Shown here one piece after another: positions 51,624 to 60,019 of a stretch of 64,000 nucleotides of DNA. The notes under the pieces are model-generated. The model made no database searches. It was not told the origin of the DNA and saw only the letters and a program-made list of their open reading frames with translations. Both the position numbers and the translations under genes were made by a program. Numbering within the stretch: position 1 is the stretch's first letter; each line of letters opens with the position of its first letter. The DNA lies in NCBI RefSeq assembly GCF_900109605.1, contig NZ_FOAM01000018.1, positions 51,244 through 115,243 of the forward strand. The letters are read 5' to 3'. This DNA is from Xaviernesmea oryzae. Lineage in GTDB: Bacteria > Pseudomonadota > Alphaproteobacteria > Rhizobiales > Rhizobiaceae.

Positions 51624-52708
51624 CCGCGCTTGCCTCGATTCCGCCCGATCCCGCTTTCCGGCCGAAGCTGCGGATCGGTTTCAATACACGCGTCTCCTTC
51701 AATGATCAGGATGGGCCGGCACAGGGCCTGCGTGACGGCATTACGCTCTTCAAGGCGGCGGAGGATATGGGCTATCAATCGGGCTGGGCCTATCAGCGCC
51801 ACTTCGATCATTACCTCTCCTCGCCGCTGCCTTTTTTCGCTGCCGCCGGCCAGCACACGCGGCGGATCACGCTCGGCTCGGCCGTCATTCCCATGCGCTA
51901 TCAGGATCCGATCCTGCTTGCGGAAGCGGCGGGCACGACCGATCTCCTGATCGGCGGCCGGCTGGAGCTTGCGATTTCCACCGGCGCCAATGCCGCCTTC
52001 GACGCCGTCTTCGGCACGGTGGAAACGGATGCGCGCAGCGAGGCGCGGCGGCGCCAGCAGCGCTTTCTATCCGCGATTGCAGGCGAAACGCTGCATATTG
52101 TCGATGGCCCTGGCCAGGGTGCGCCGGTCGGCACCGCACTCCGCGTTACCCCGCATAGCCCGACGCTGCGCGCCCGGATCCGGCAGGGGGCGGCCAGTCT
52201 CGGCTCGGCCATGCAGGCCGCCGAGCTCGGCATCGGCCTGATCTGCGGCACGGTGCAGCACGATCATCAGGCCGGCGAATCCTTCGGCGCCTATCAGGCC
52301 CGGATGATCGAGGCCTATCGCGCCACCTGGCGCCGCTTGCGTGGCACTCCGCCGCCGCCCGTCGCTGTTGCCGCGTCCATCCTGCCCGCCACGACACCCG
52401 CGCTGCGTGAGACTTATGCCCATTACGATCTGGAGCGCCGCACGCAAGGCATTGCCGCCTCACGGCCCAGAGGCGCGCTGGAACCGGCCACACCGATCAC
52501 CAAGCCCGAAGGAGCGCAGATTTCGCCTGTCTTCCACGGCACGCCGGAGGCCGTGACGGAAGCGGTGCTGAACGACCCCGGACTGGCGGCGGCCGACGAG
52601 CTGATCCTGTTCCTGCCGCCCGCCTTCGGGGTCTCGGACAACATCCGCCTGCTCACCACCTTCATCGAGACGGTCGCGCCGCATCTCCTTTGGACGCCGC
52701 CCGGATGA
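51620..52708 (+). CDS. Luciferase-like (LLM class) flavin-dependent monooxygenase
   Basis: The protein has 362 residues with the bacterial luciferase-like TIM-barrel fold: LRIGFNTRVSFNDQDGPAQGLRDGITLFKAAEDMGYQSGWAYQRHFDHYLSSPLPFFAAAGQHTRRITLGSAVIPMRYQDPILLAEAAGTTDLLIGGRLELAISTG. HFD and the 'SPLPFFAA' segment are usual in the group. Such enzymes use FMNH2 and O2 to oxygenate substrates, often sulfur- or nitrogen-containing. The start overlaps the ATPase stop (ATGA), so it is part of the importer operon and probably acts on the imported compound. No flavin reductase is in the cluster. Confidence 0.88.
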   Translation: MTALASIPPDPAFRPKLRIGFNTRVSFNDQDGPAQGLRDGITLFKAAEDMGYQSGWAYQRHFDHYLSSPLPFFAAAGQHTRRITLGSAVIPMRYQDPILLAEAAGTTDLLIGGRLELAISTGANAAFDAVFGTVETDARSEARRRQQRFLSAIAGETLHIVDGPGQGAPVGTALRVTPHSPTLRARIRQGAASLGSAMQAAELGIGLICGTVQHDHQAGESFGAYQARMIEAYRATWRRLRGTPPPPVAVAASILPATTPALRETYAHYDLERRTQGIAASRPRGALEPATPITKPEGAQISPVFHGTPEAVTEAVLNDPGLAAADELILFLPPAFGVSDNIRLLTTFIETVAPHLLWTPPG

Positions 52709-52756
52709 CCGAAGCCGACCGCCCTGCCTCAAGCGCATAGGCTGGGCAGCGGCGAA

Positions 52757-52822
52757 ACTTATTCTCTTACTCGCAACGAAAAGAACGACCTGCCTTTCTC
52801 TTCATTTCCCACTTTCTAGTCT
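52757..52822 (+). promoter_or_regulatory. Sulfur-type promoter block B
   Basis: ACTTATT (52757-52763), AAAAGAACGACC (52779-52790), CTTTCTC (52794-52800), 15 bases, and CTAGTCT (52816-52822). It corresponds element by element to block A at 46038-46096; the ACTTATT to AAAAGAA distance is 8 bases longer here. Here the block lies only 55 bases before the ATG of the SsuD-like gene, with no leader ORF in between. TTTCTC and TAGTCT are 16 bases apart. Confidence 0.6.
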
Positions 52823-52877
52823 CACGGATTGATCCCATCCCGGAGACGGAACAGGCACCGACAAAAGGAACGCACCC

Positions 52878-53978
52878 ATGCCGGTCGAATTCATCAGCGC
52901 CAGCTTTGCCAATGCATCAAACGATCTTCATCCCCTCCCCGATGCGCCCGTCGATCCGCAATTTCTCGAGCGCTATGCCCGCGCGCTCGATGATTACGGC
53001 TTCAACTACACGCTGATCCCCTATTCCTCCGCCTCATTCGACCCCTTCACCCTCGGCGCGACGATCCTGTCACACACCAAGCAGATCAAGATCATCGTCG
53101 CACTGCGGCCCAATACGGTCTATCCGACGGTCGCGGCCAAATCGCTCGCTACGCTGGATCAGCTGAGCGGCGGTCGCGTGGTGGTGCATTTCATCGCCGG
53201 CGGCAGCGACGAGGAACAGGCGCGCGAAGGCGATTTCCTGACCAAGGAAGAGCGTTACGAGCGCCAAGAGGAGTATATCCGCATCCTGCGCCAAGTCTGG
53301 ACATCGACAGAGCCGTTCGACTTCAACGGGAAATACTACCAGTTCAAGCAGTTCCGCAGCGCCGTGCGGCCAACCAAGGGGCTGATCCCGATTTCGCTCG
53401 GTGGTTCGTCCGACGCCGCCTACCGGATCGGCGGCAGTCTCTGCGATATTTTCGGCCTCTGGGGCGAGCCGCTTGCCGAGACGCGCCAGCAGATCGACCG
53501 GATTTATGCCGAAGCCGCTAAGGCCGGCCGTGCCGACCGGCCGCGCATCTGGGTGACGTTCCGCCCGATCGTCGCTGAGACGGACGAGCTTGCCTGGCAG
53601 AAGGCCTACAGGGTTCTCGACCAGTTGAACGAAAACCGCGAAAAAGGCCTGGCGCGCGTGCCGATCAATGCGGCACCGCCAGCCAATGTCGGATCGCAGC
53701 GCCTGCTCGAAATCGCCGCCCGCGGCGACGTGCATGACCGCGCGCTTTGGTATCCGACCGTCACCGCCACCAATGCGAGCGGCGCGACGACGGCGCTGGT
53801 CGGCTCGCCGCGCACGATCGCCGACTCCATTCTCGATTATATCGATCTCGGCGCCGATCTCATCTCCATCCGCGGCTATGACAATTACAACGATGCCGTG
53901 GATTACGGTCGGTACATCCTGCCGCTGGTGCGCGAGGGCATTCGCGCACGCGAAGAGGCCCGGAAGGCTGCCGCATGA
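52878..53978 (+). CDS. SsuD-like FMNH2-dependent monooxygenase (alkanesulfonate type)
   Basis: The protein has 366 residues, luciferase-like and close to alkanesulfonate monooxygenase SsuD: FLERYARALDDYGFNYTLIPYSSASFDPFTLGATILSHTKQIKIIVALRPNTVYPTVAAKSLATLDQLSGGRVVVHFIAGG, then GDFLTKEERYERQEEYIRILRQVW and FDFNGKYYQFKQF. SsuD-type enzymes release sulfite from sulfonates using reduced FMN. The ATG has AAAAGGAAC upstream. It has its own promoter block (52757-52822) and begins a unit with the SfnB-like gene. The name SsuD is by family; a different sulfur substrate such as a sulfone is possible. Confidence 0.87.
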   Translation: MPVEFISASFANASNDLHPLPDAPVDPQFLERYARALDDYGFNYTLIPYSSASFDPFTLGATILSHTKQIKIIVALRPNTVYPTVAAKSLATLDQLSGGRVVVHFIAGGSDEEQAREGDFLTKEERYERQEEYIRILRQVWTSTEPFDFNGKYYQFKQFRSAVRPTKGLIPISLGGSSDAAYRIGGSLCDIFGLWGEPLAETRQQIDRIYAEAAKAGRADRPRIWVTFRPIVAETDELAWQKAYRVLDQLNENREKGLARVPINAAPPANVGSQRLLEIAARGDVHDRALWYPTVTATNASGATTALVGSPRTIADSILDYIDLGADLISIRGYDNYNDAVDYGRYILPLVREGIRAREEARKAAA

Positions 53979-54105
53979 AGCGCCTGAGCGCCGCCGCGGC
54001 CAGCCCGCTGACGCGCTCCCGCGCCCCCGCCGAACGAGCCAAATACAAAGCGGACGCTCCAGTGCACGCTTTGCATCCTGCGCCGCTGATTGAGAAGGCC
54101 CGCCC

Positions 54106-55368
54106 ATGTCCATCGCCACACCATCCAATGCCGAAGCCGTCAGCGCGGTCGTACGCCTTCTCGCCGAGGCGGCGCCGGAGGCCGACCGAAGCGGGGCCTT
54201 TCCCTGGGCGGGAATGCGCGCCGTTCATCAAAGCGGGCTTCTGGAAAGCACGGTGGCCACGCGCTATGGCGGTGCGGGCGCGAACCTGGCGCAGACGGCC
54301 CGCCTGTTGGCCGAGCTTGGCCGGGGCGACCCCTCGGTGGCGCTGATCAGCGCGATGACGCTCTTCACGCATCTCGGCCAAGCGGTCAAAGGGCACTGGC
54401 CCGAGGCGCTCTACAAGGACCTGCTCGCACAGGCAAAGCATGGACCGCTGCTTCTCAATGCCGCGCGTGTCGAGCCCGAGCTCGGTTCGCCCGCACGCGG
54501 CGGCCTGCCGGCCACGCGGGCGCGCCGCACGACGCATGGCTGGTCGATCACCGGGCGCAAGCGCTTCGTTACCGGGGCGCATGGCCTGACGCATTTCCTC
54601 GTTTGGGCGCATACGGACGAAGTCTCGGCGCGCGTCGGCACCTTCGTCGTCGCCAATGGTCTGCCCGGTATCACCGTGATCGATACCTGGAACAGCCTCG
54701 GCATGCGGGCGAGCGGCTCGCATGATGTCGTATTCATCGATGTCGAGGTGCCGGAAGACCACGTCATCGACCTGACGCCTGCCGGGGTGGCAGAGCAGGA
54801 CAATCGCGGCCACGCCGCCATCACGCTTGCGCTGACCGCGCTTTATGTCGGCGTGGCGGAAGCGGCGCAGGCTGCGTTCAATCGCTTCGTTCACGAACGG
54901 GTTCCCAGCAATCTCGGCCGACCGATTGCCCAGACCGAGCGCATCCTGGCACTGTCGGGCGAGATCGATCTTCTGATCGGCAGCGCGCGGCAGATCATCT
55001 TCGATGCGCTGGACGCGCCGGCCGCATCGGCCGAACTTTTGATCCGCGCCCGGTTGCTCGCCGGCCGGCACCTGCGCGATGCGGTGCAGAACGCCGTGCG
55101 CGGACTGGGCAACCCGGGCCTGGGCGCGGAATGCGGGCTGGAGCGCCATTTTCGCGATATCCAGGCGGTTCTGGTCCATGCGCCGCAGGAAGATACCGCC
55201 ATCGCCCTGCTCGGCCGTGCCGCCTTCGACCGCTGGAAAGCGGAAGAGGCGATCGCGAGCACGCCGGCACCCTACGTCGCGTCACCCGCCCAACCACTAC
55301 CGTCGCTGTCTCAAATCAGGCCCGGAGGCGACCGCACCGCGCCTACAAAGCGTGAATCCGTCGGCTGA
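54106..55368 (+). CDS. SfnB/DszC-like acyl-CoA dehydrogenase-fold flavoprotein
   Basis: The protein has 420 residues with an acyl-CoA dehydrogenase fold. N-terminal helical domain: AVSAVVRLLAEAAPEADRSGAFPWAGMRAVHQSGLLESTVATRYGGAGANL, LARLGRGDPSVALISAMTLF-like. Middle beta domain: TTHGWSITGRKRFVTGAHGLTHFLVWAHT and DTWNSLGMRASGSHDVVFIDVEVPEDHVI. A C-terminal helical bundle follows. The catalytic Glu of true acyl-CoA dehydrogenases is not evident. This matches the DszC/SfnB group of FMNH2-dependent monooxygenases in sulfur acquisition. It lies 127 bases after the SsuD-like gene on the same strand. An alternative is an ordinary acyl-CoA dehydrogenase-related oxidoreductase. Confidence 0.82.
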   Translation: MSIATPSNAEAVSAVVRLLAEAAPEADRSGAFPWAGMRAVHQSGLLESTVATRYGGAGANLAQTARLLAELGRGDPSVALISAMTLFTHLGQAVKGHWPEALYKDLLAQAKHGPLLLNAARVEPELGSPARGGLPATRARRTTHGWSITGRKRFVTGAHGLTHFLVWAHTDEVSARVGTFVVANGLPGITVIDTWNSLGMRASGSHDVVFIDVEVPEDHVIDLTPAGVAEQDNRGHAAITLALTALYVGVAEAAQAAFNRFVHERVPSNLGRPIAQTERILALSGEIDLLIGSARQIIFDALDAPAASAELLIRARLLAGRHLRDAVQNAVRGLGNPGLGAECGLERHFRDIQAVLVHAPQEDTAIALLGRAAFDRWKAEEAIASTPAPYVASPAQPLPSLSQIRPGGDRTAPTKRESVG

Positions 55369-55460
55369 TACGCATCTGGCGACCAACGCTCTTCCTTAGC
55401 CCCGATGCGCCCAGCGCACATAATGGCACCCCCCTTCTCTTGCTTCGAAAGCCCGTCAGT

Positions 55461-56435
55461 ATGACACGCTACATCATCATCGGCGCCGGTGCGGTCGGCG
55501 CCAGTCTGGCCGCTGAATTCGAGAGCCATGGTCTTGATTATGTTCTTGTCGGCCGTGGCGAGCAGATTGCTCATATTGCCGCGCAGGGGCTGACCTATCG
55601 AAGGCCTGGTGGCACGCGCGTGCTTGCCTTGAAAACCGCCGATCAAAGCTCCCCGCCCGCGCTGAAACCGGGTGACGTCCTTCTTCTCACGGTCAAGACA
55701 CAGGATGTGGAGACCACAAGCCAGGATTGGGCCTGGCTGGACATACCGGGCGGCGGGCTTGCCGCCACATTGCCGATCGTCACCTTTCAAAATGGGCTGG
55801 CGGCCGAGGAGATTGTGCTGCGCCGGTTCGACAGCGTTCATGCCGCAAGCATTCTGATCCCCGCACGTTATACCCGTACCGGCGAAGTCACCGTCGCGAG
55901 CACGCCGCATGTCGGCGTGGTCACGCTCGGCCGCTTTCCGCACGGCGTGGACGAGATCACCCATGCCATCGTCACCGATCTGAACCGCGCCGGCTATCTT
56001 GCCGAAGCGCGCGCCGATATTCGCCGCTGGAAAGCCGCCAAGCTCATCCATAATGTCGGCAATGCATTAGAGCTTTTTTCCGACCCGCCGGAAGTTCATG
56101 CAAAAACTGCGGAGGCGCTGGCGGCGGAGGCGCATTCCATTTTGCAGGCGGCAAGCCACGATCCGGCCGACCCATCGGAGCGCGGGGTCGATCTTTCGTC
56201 CTGGCGAATCGCGGAGATTACCGGCGACGAGGCGGGAGGAAAATCCACCTGGCAGAGCTTCGTGCGGGGAACGTCGAGCGAGGTCGATTATCTCAATGGG
56301 GAGATCGTGCGGCTGGCTCGCCTGCATGGACTTGCCGCGCCTTTTAACGCTGCCGTGCAAGCGGCGGCGGCCACCCTTGCGCGGGATGGCGCCGCGCCGG
56401 GCACACGCCCATTGAACCTCGCTTTGCCGGCCTGA
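55461..56435 (+). CDS. Ketopantoate reductase-like NAD(P)-binding protein
   Basis: The protein has 324 residues. A Rossmann motif IIGAGAVGASLAAEFE (5-20) is followed by LKPGDVLLLTVKTQDVE and TFQNGLAAEE, with C-terminal helices AAKLIHNVGNALELF and GTSSEVDYLNGEIVRLARLHGLAAPFN. These are ApbA/PanE family features, including the conserved Lys and Asn of the active site, but overall divergence suggests a different 2-oxo-acid or amide substrate. ATG 55461 is preferred over an upstream TTG; no strong ribosome-binding site. It lies 92 bases after the SfnB-like gene and before a TetR gene, so its membership of the sulfur cluster is uncertain. Confidence 0.8.
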   Translation: MTRYIIIGAGAVGASLAAEFESHGLDYVLVGRGEQIAHIAAQGLTYRRPGGTRVLALKTADQSSPPALKPGDVLLLTVKTQDVETTSQDWAWLDIPGGGLAATLPIVTFQNGLAAEEIVLRRFDSVHAASILIPARYTRTGEVTVASTPHVGVVTLGRFPHGVDEITHAIVTDLNRAGYLAEARADIRRWKAAKLIHNVGNALELFSDPPEVHAKTAEALAAEAHSILQAASHDPADPSERGVDLSSWRIAEITGDEAGGKSTWQSFVRGTSSEVDYLNGEIVRLARLHGLAAPFNAAVQAAAATLARDGAAPGTRPLNLALPA

Positions 56436-56492
56436 CACCGGCATCCACATCTCTGCCGCGCCGGTGTGACAGGCACTCTGGCAGGCCCTTGA

Positions 56493-57077
56493 ATGAAGAC
56501 GGACTCAAGCATGCGAATTCCCATCTCGGAGCAAATCCTCACCGTGGCTGGCGCCCTGTTCTACAGGGAAGGCATCCGCGCCATCGGCATTGACAGGATC
56601 ATCGAGGAAGCGAGCGTCGCCAAGGCCACGCTCTACCGGCATTTCCCGTCCAAGGATCATCTGGTCGCCGCCTACCTCACGCAGCGCCATGACCGCGTGA
56701 TCGCCGCGCTGCACGAGGTGGCTGAAGAAATCGACGCACCGCGCGATCAGATCGCCGCCCTTTTTCAAAGGCTCTATGAGAAGGCAGAGAGCCGGGACTT
56801 TCGCGGCTGTGCCTTCGCACTCGCCGTGGCCGAGCATGGCGATTCCGAGCGTGTGGTCGAGGTGGCGCGTCGACACAAGCAGGCCGTCTTCGAAATTTTT
56901 CGCAGCACCGTGGCTGGAGCGCTGACCACGCCGGAACAGACAGCCGCCCATCTGGCTCTGCTTTATGAGGGCGCGCTCGCTACCGTCGCCGTCAATCGCG
57001 ATCCAAACGCCATTCTCACCGCCCGCGATTGTGCGCTGGCCGTTTTTGACAATGCATGCCTTCGGAGTGCCGCATGA
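56493..57077 (+). CDS. TetR-family transcriptional regulator
   Basis: The protein has 194 residues. The N-terminal TetR HTH is clear: RIPISEQILTVAGALFYREGIRAIGIDRIIEEASVAKATLYRHFPSKDHLVAAYL (about 8-62). A C-terminal ligand domain contains RDFRGCAFALAVAEHGDSERVVEVARRHKQAVFEIF, of the TetR_C group often found near oxidoreductase genes. It lies on the same strand as its neighbours and overlaps the isomerase gene by ATGA, so it is probably coexpressed with, and represses, the 56493-57676 unit. The effector is unknown. Confidence 0.9.
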   Translation: MKTDSSMRIPISEQILTVAGALFYREGIRAIGIDRIIEEASVAKATLYRHFPSKDHLVAAYLTQRHDRVIAALHEVAEEIDAPRDQIAALFQRLYEKAESRDFRGCAFALAVAEHGDSERVVEVARRHKQAVFEIFRSTVAGALTTPEQTAAHLALLYEGALATVAVNRDPNAILTARDCALAVFDNACLRSAA

Positions 57078-57676
57078 GCCGGACCATTGATTACTTCTTC
57101 AGCGTCGGCTCACCTTGGGCCTATATCGGTTTCGACGCTTTTCTGGAGCTCGCCGAAAGACAGGGCGCGACGGTCAGGCCGCATATCATTTCGCTGATTG
57201 AGGAAAACGGCGCGATCTATTCGCGCAACCGGCCGGAGGCACGGCGCGCTTATTGGTATCGCGATCTTAGCCGCTGGGCCGCCCTGCGCGGCAAGCCTCT
57301 GGCGCTTGAAAACCGCGCTGGCCTGGCCGACGCCGCACCTGCCGGCCGCCTGGTGATTGCCGCAGAACAGGAAGGGCTTGACTGGATCGGGCTGACGCGC
57401 GCGCTGCAATCGGCCTTCTGGGGTCGTGCGGAAGACATTGGCCAGCCCGAGCACCGTGCCGGCCTGCTTGCTGCCACCGGCTTCGATGCGCCAGTGCTGG
57501 AGGCGCGCGCCGCCCAACCTGACGTGGACGCCATTCTACGGAGCCATTATGCTGCGGCAAAGGAGGCTGGCGTCTTCGGCATTCCGACCTTTCGCTATGA
57601 GGGAGAGCTTTACTGGGGGCAGGACAGTCTGCCCTTCCTCGAGCGGCATCTCGACGGTAAGCCGCTCATCGCCTGA
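57074..57676 (+). CDS. DsbA-family isomerase, 2-hydroxychromene-2-carboxylate isomerase-like
   Basis: The protein has 200 residues with a thioredoxin-fold kappa-GST/HCCA isomerase shape. The N-terminal FFSVGSPWAYIGFDAF carries the SPW motif (Ser13 expected to bind glutathione). RRAYWYRDLSRWAALRGKPL, and the C-terminal KEAGVFGIPTFRYEGELYWGQDSLPFLERHL with cis-Pro, are also typical. The family catalyses glutathione-dependent isomerisation in aromatic catabolism, but many members have unknown roles. It is translationally coupled to the TetR gene (ATGA) and may detoxify a compound sensed by that regulator. Confidence 0.85.
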   Translation: MSRTIDYFFSVGSPWAYIGFDAFLELAERQGATVRPHIISLIEENGAIYSRNRPEARRAYWYRDLSRWAALRGKPLALENRAGLADAAPAGRLVIAAEQEGLDWIGLTRALQSAFWGRAEDIGQPEHRAGLLAATGFDAPVLEARAAQPDVDAILRSHYAAAKEAGVFGIPTFRYEGELYWGQDSLPFLERHLDGKPLIA

Positions 57677-57784
57677 TCTGCCTGAAAGCATGACACCGGA
57701 CCGTCATTGCCCGATGCCGCCAGTCAAAGCGTTTCAGCGTCGGCTGCACATCGTCATACAGCACAGCTACGAAAGATTTGCACC

Positions 57785-59164
57785 ATGACCATTATGCCGG
57801 AGGCCCTGACACAGGCGCTATCGGCGCGCTTTGGCGATCGCTTCAGCCGCACCGAGGCCTTACGCGCCCAGCACGGGCAAGGCGAATCCTACCACCCCTC
57901 GGCACCACCCGATGCCGTGGTCTTCGCCGAGACCACGGAAGAGGTCTCGGAAATCGTTCGCCTTTGCGCCGCAGAGCGCGTGCCGGTTATCGCCTTCGGC
58001 GCGGGCACATCGCTGGAAGGGCATTTGTCGGCGGTCCGTGGTGGCGTTTCGGTAGACCTGTCGCGCATGAATGCGATCCTGCGCGTCAGTGCCGAGGATC
58101 TCGACTGCACGGTTCAGGCGGGCGTGACGCGCGAGCAGCTGAATACCTGGCTGCGCGACCAAGGCCTGTTCTTCCCCATCGACCCCGGCGCCAATGCCAC
58201 GCTGGGCGGCATGGCGGCCACCCGCGCCTCGGGCACCAATGCCGTGCGCTATGGCACGATGCGCGAGAATGTTCTGTCGCTGACGGTGGTGCTGCCGGAT
58301 GGCAGGATCATCCGAACCGGAGGGCGGGCGCGCAAATCCTCCGCCGGCTATGATCTCACGCGGCTGTTCGTCGGCTCGGAGGGAACGCTCGGCATCATCA
58401 CCGAGGTCACCTTGCGGCTATACGGCCTGCCGGAAACCATCTCGGCCGCGCTCTGCGCCTTTCCGAGCATCGACCAGGCGATCGGCACGGCCATTGCCGT
58501 CGTCCAGCTCGGCATTCCCGTCGCCCGCATGGAATTCATGGATCCCGGCTTGATCGCGGCCGTCAATGCGCATTCCGGCCTGTCGCTTCCGACGACAGAT
58601 ACGTTGGCCTTCGAGTTTCACGGCGGGCCGGAAAGCGTGCGCGAGCAGGTCGCGCAGGTCCAAGCCTTGGCGCAAGACAATGGCGGCCACGATTTTTCCT
58701 GGGCCAGCACCCCGGAAGAGCGCAACAGGCTGTGGAAGGCGCGCCACAATGCGTTTTACGCGATCGTCTCCCGGCGCCAGAATGCGCGCGGCTGGTCATC
58801 GGATGTCTGCGTGCCCGTGTCCGCTCTCAGCGAATGTATTCGCCATACGCGGCACCTGCTCGCCGGTTGCAGCGTGCCGGCCGTGATTCTCGGTCATGTC
58901 GGCGACGGCAATTATCACGTCGTCTTTGCGGTCGATCCTCATCATCAGGGCGAGCTCGACGAAGTCGCAGCCGTCAACAAGCAGATGGTGCTGAAGGCCA
59001 TCGCTTTAGGCGGCACCTGCACGGGCGAGCATGGCATCGGCACCGGTAAGATCGCCTATCTTCGTGCCGAGCATGGCGACGCCGTCGATCTGATGGCGAC
59101 GATCAAACAGGCGATCGACCCGCTCGGCATCATGAACCCCGGTAAGATGCTGCCCTTGTCCTGA
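57785..59164 (+). CDS. FAD-binding oxidase, D-lactate/glycolate dehydrogenase type (GlcD-like)
   Basis: The protein has 459 residues. The N-terminal PCMH FAD domain (PDAVVFAETTEEVSEIVRLCAAERVPVIAFGAGTSLEGHLSAVRGGVSVDLSRMNAIL, TLGGMAATRASGTNAVRYGTMRENVLSLTVVLPDGRI, LFVGSEGTLGIITEVTLRLYG) is followed by the FAD-oxidase C-terminal domain with GHVGDGNYHVVF (metal/substrate histidines) and GEHGIGTGKIAYL. It oxidises a D-2-hydroxy acid such as D-lactate or glycolate to the oxo acid with reduction of a quinone or cytochrome. It is similar to GlcD and to D-lactate dehydrogenase (cytochrome). ATG 57785 was chosen; the frame begins at 57707. No GlcE/F partners are adjacent. Confidence 0.9.
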   Translation: MTIMPEALTQALSARFGDRFSRTEALRAQHGQGESYHPSAPPDAVVFAETTEEVSEIVRLCAAERVPVIAFGAGTSLEGHLSAVRGGVSVDLSRMNAILRVSAEDLDCTVQAGVTREQLNTWLRDQGLFFPIDPGANATLGGMAATRASGTNAVRYGTMRENVLSLTVVLPDGRIIRTGGRARKSSAGYDLTRLFVGSEGTLGIITEVTLRLYGLPETISAALCAFPSIDQAIGTAIAVVQLGIPVARMEFMDPGLIAAVNAHSGLSLPTTDTLAFEFHGGPESVREQVAQVQALAQDNGGHDFSWASTPEERNRLWKARHNAFYAIVSRRQNARGWSSDVCVPVSALSECIRHTRHLLAGCSVPAVILGHVGDGNYHVVFAVDPHHQGELDEVAAVNKQMVLKAIALGGTCTGEHGIGTGKIAYLRAEHGDAVDLMATIKQAIDPLGIMNPGKMLPLS

Positions 59165-60019
59165 CCTATGTCAGCGTTTGCCCGAGACCCAATGTGTCCA
59201 CGGCGAAACCACGATGCCCTGCGTTTGCGGTTGGCGGACAGTTTCCGGTCTACACCACGCGCCCGCTGGCCATGGGTATGGGTATGAGGATGGTGGCAAA
59301 GCGGATAAAACCATGTCGTGTTTGTCATGTTTTATATGCGCGCTGACGAAAAGAGATGTCTGAAACGTGAAGAACGCACGAATTGTCCAGTCTATGATTG
59401 CAGGAAAGCAGCGGTTTTTCACCTCGTTCTCGAAACGTTTTTCTTGATCCACCTATGTTTTAGAATGAGGGAACGAGGGCAATTCTTCTGCTTGGCGAAG
59501 CCTTACCGTCGCACATTAGCGCTAAATTAATTTATCGAGCCCAAGTTCGCGGATGAAGATCCGGAAAGTGGCGGTGCTTCTCCTTTAGAAGAGCCGCCCA
59601 ATTTCCCGCATGATACGGGCGATTTCTATCATCTGGCTCTCCCACACGTCTTGAGCTCTGCCGCATCAGGTGAAACGCCGCGCGGCCCGGCAAATATGTC
59701 GTTGTGTTGCTGTCACCTTTAAATCTGGCATCGTCACGGTGCTCGGCTGGCCGCCTGGCCGACCGATTGTGCCGCCGCGCGCCGGATCGTGAGCCATGAA
59801 ACTGCAGCCAAGGCGAGTCTCAGTCGACAAGGACGCACGTGCAGACCAGATGGATCCCCAAATGGCCGCTCAGTTTAAAACTGTCGTGGTCGAGCATCGG
59901 ATTCTTCAGGCGTCGCGGTACCGATCTCGAAAGGCTTGGTCTTGGGGCCATCCGCAGGGGCGGAGCACGGTCATTGGCGGCGTGACCCCTGTCACACTCG
60001 AACGCACTGAGGAAACACG
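59165..60019. other. Long intergenic region with a 12-base-pair hairpin, upstream of chemoreceptor genes
   Basis: In these 855 bases no gene is supported; small ORFs on both strands lack ribosome-binding sites or start outside sensible contexts. Bases 59290-59540 are clearly more AT-rich than the rest of the window. At 59570-59598 GGCGGTGCTTCT and AGAAGAGCCGCC pair at 10 of 12 positions around a 5-base loop. GGGTAT is repeated twice at 59274-59285. The promoter of the chemoreceptor genes must lie here, but no unambiguous hexamers were seen. The region could contain a small RNA or remnants of a lost gene. Confidence 0.4.

Noticed and set aside
53975..54346. Small ORF starting in an ATGA overlap with the SsuD-like gene.
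   Set aside because: It runs out of frame into the SfnB-like gene, its translation is Arg/Pro/Ala-rich without motifs, and the SfnB-like start at 54106 explains the region better.
59725..59745. Possible sigma54 promoter (TGGCAT ... GGTGC) before the chemoreceptors.
   Set aside because: The GG and GC doublets are two bases too far apart for a sigma54 -24/-12 element.
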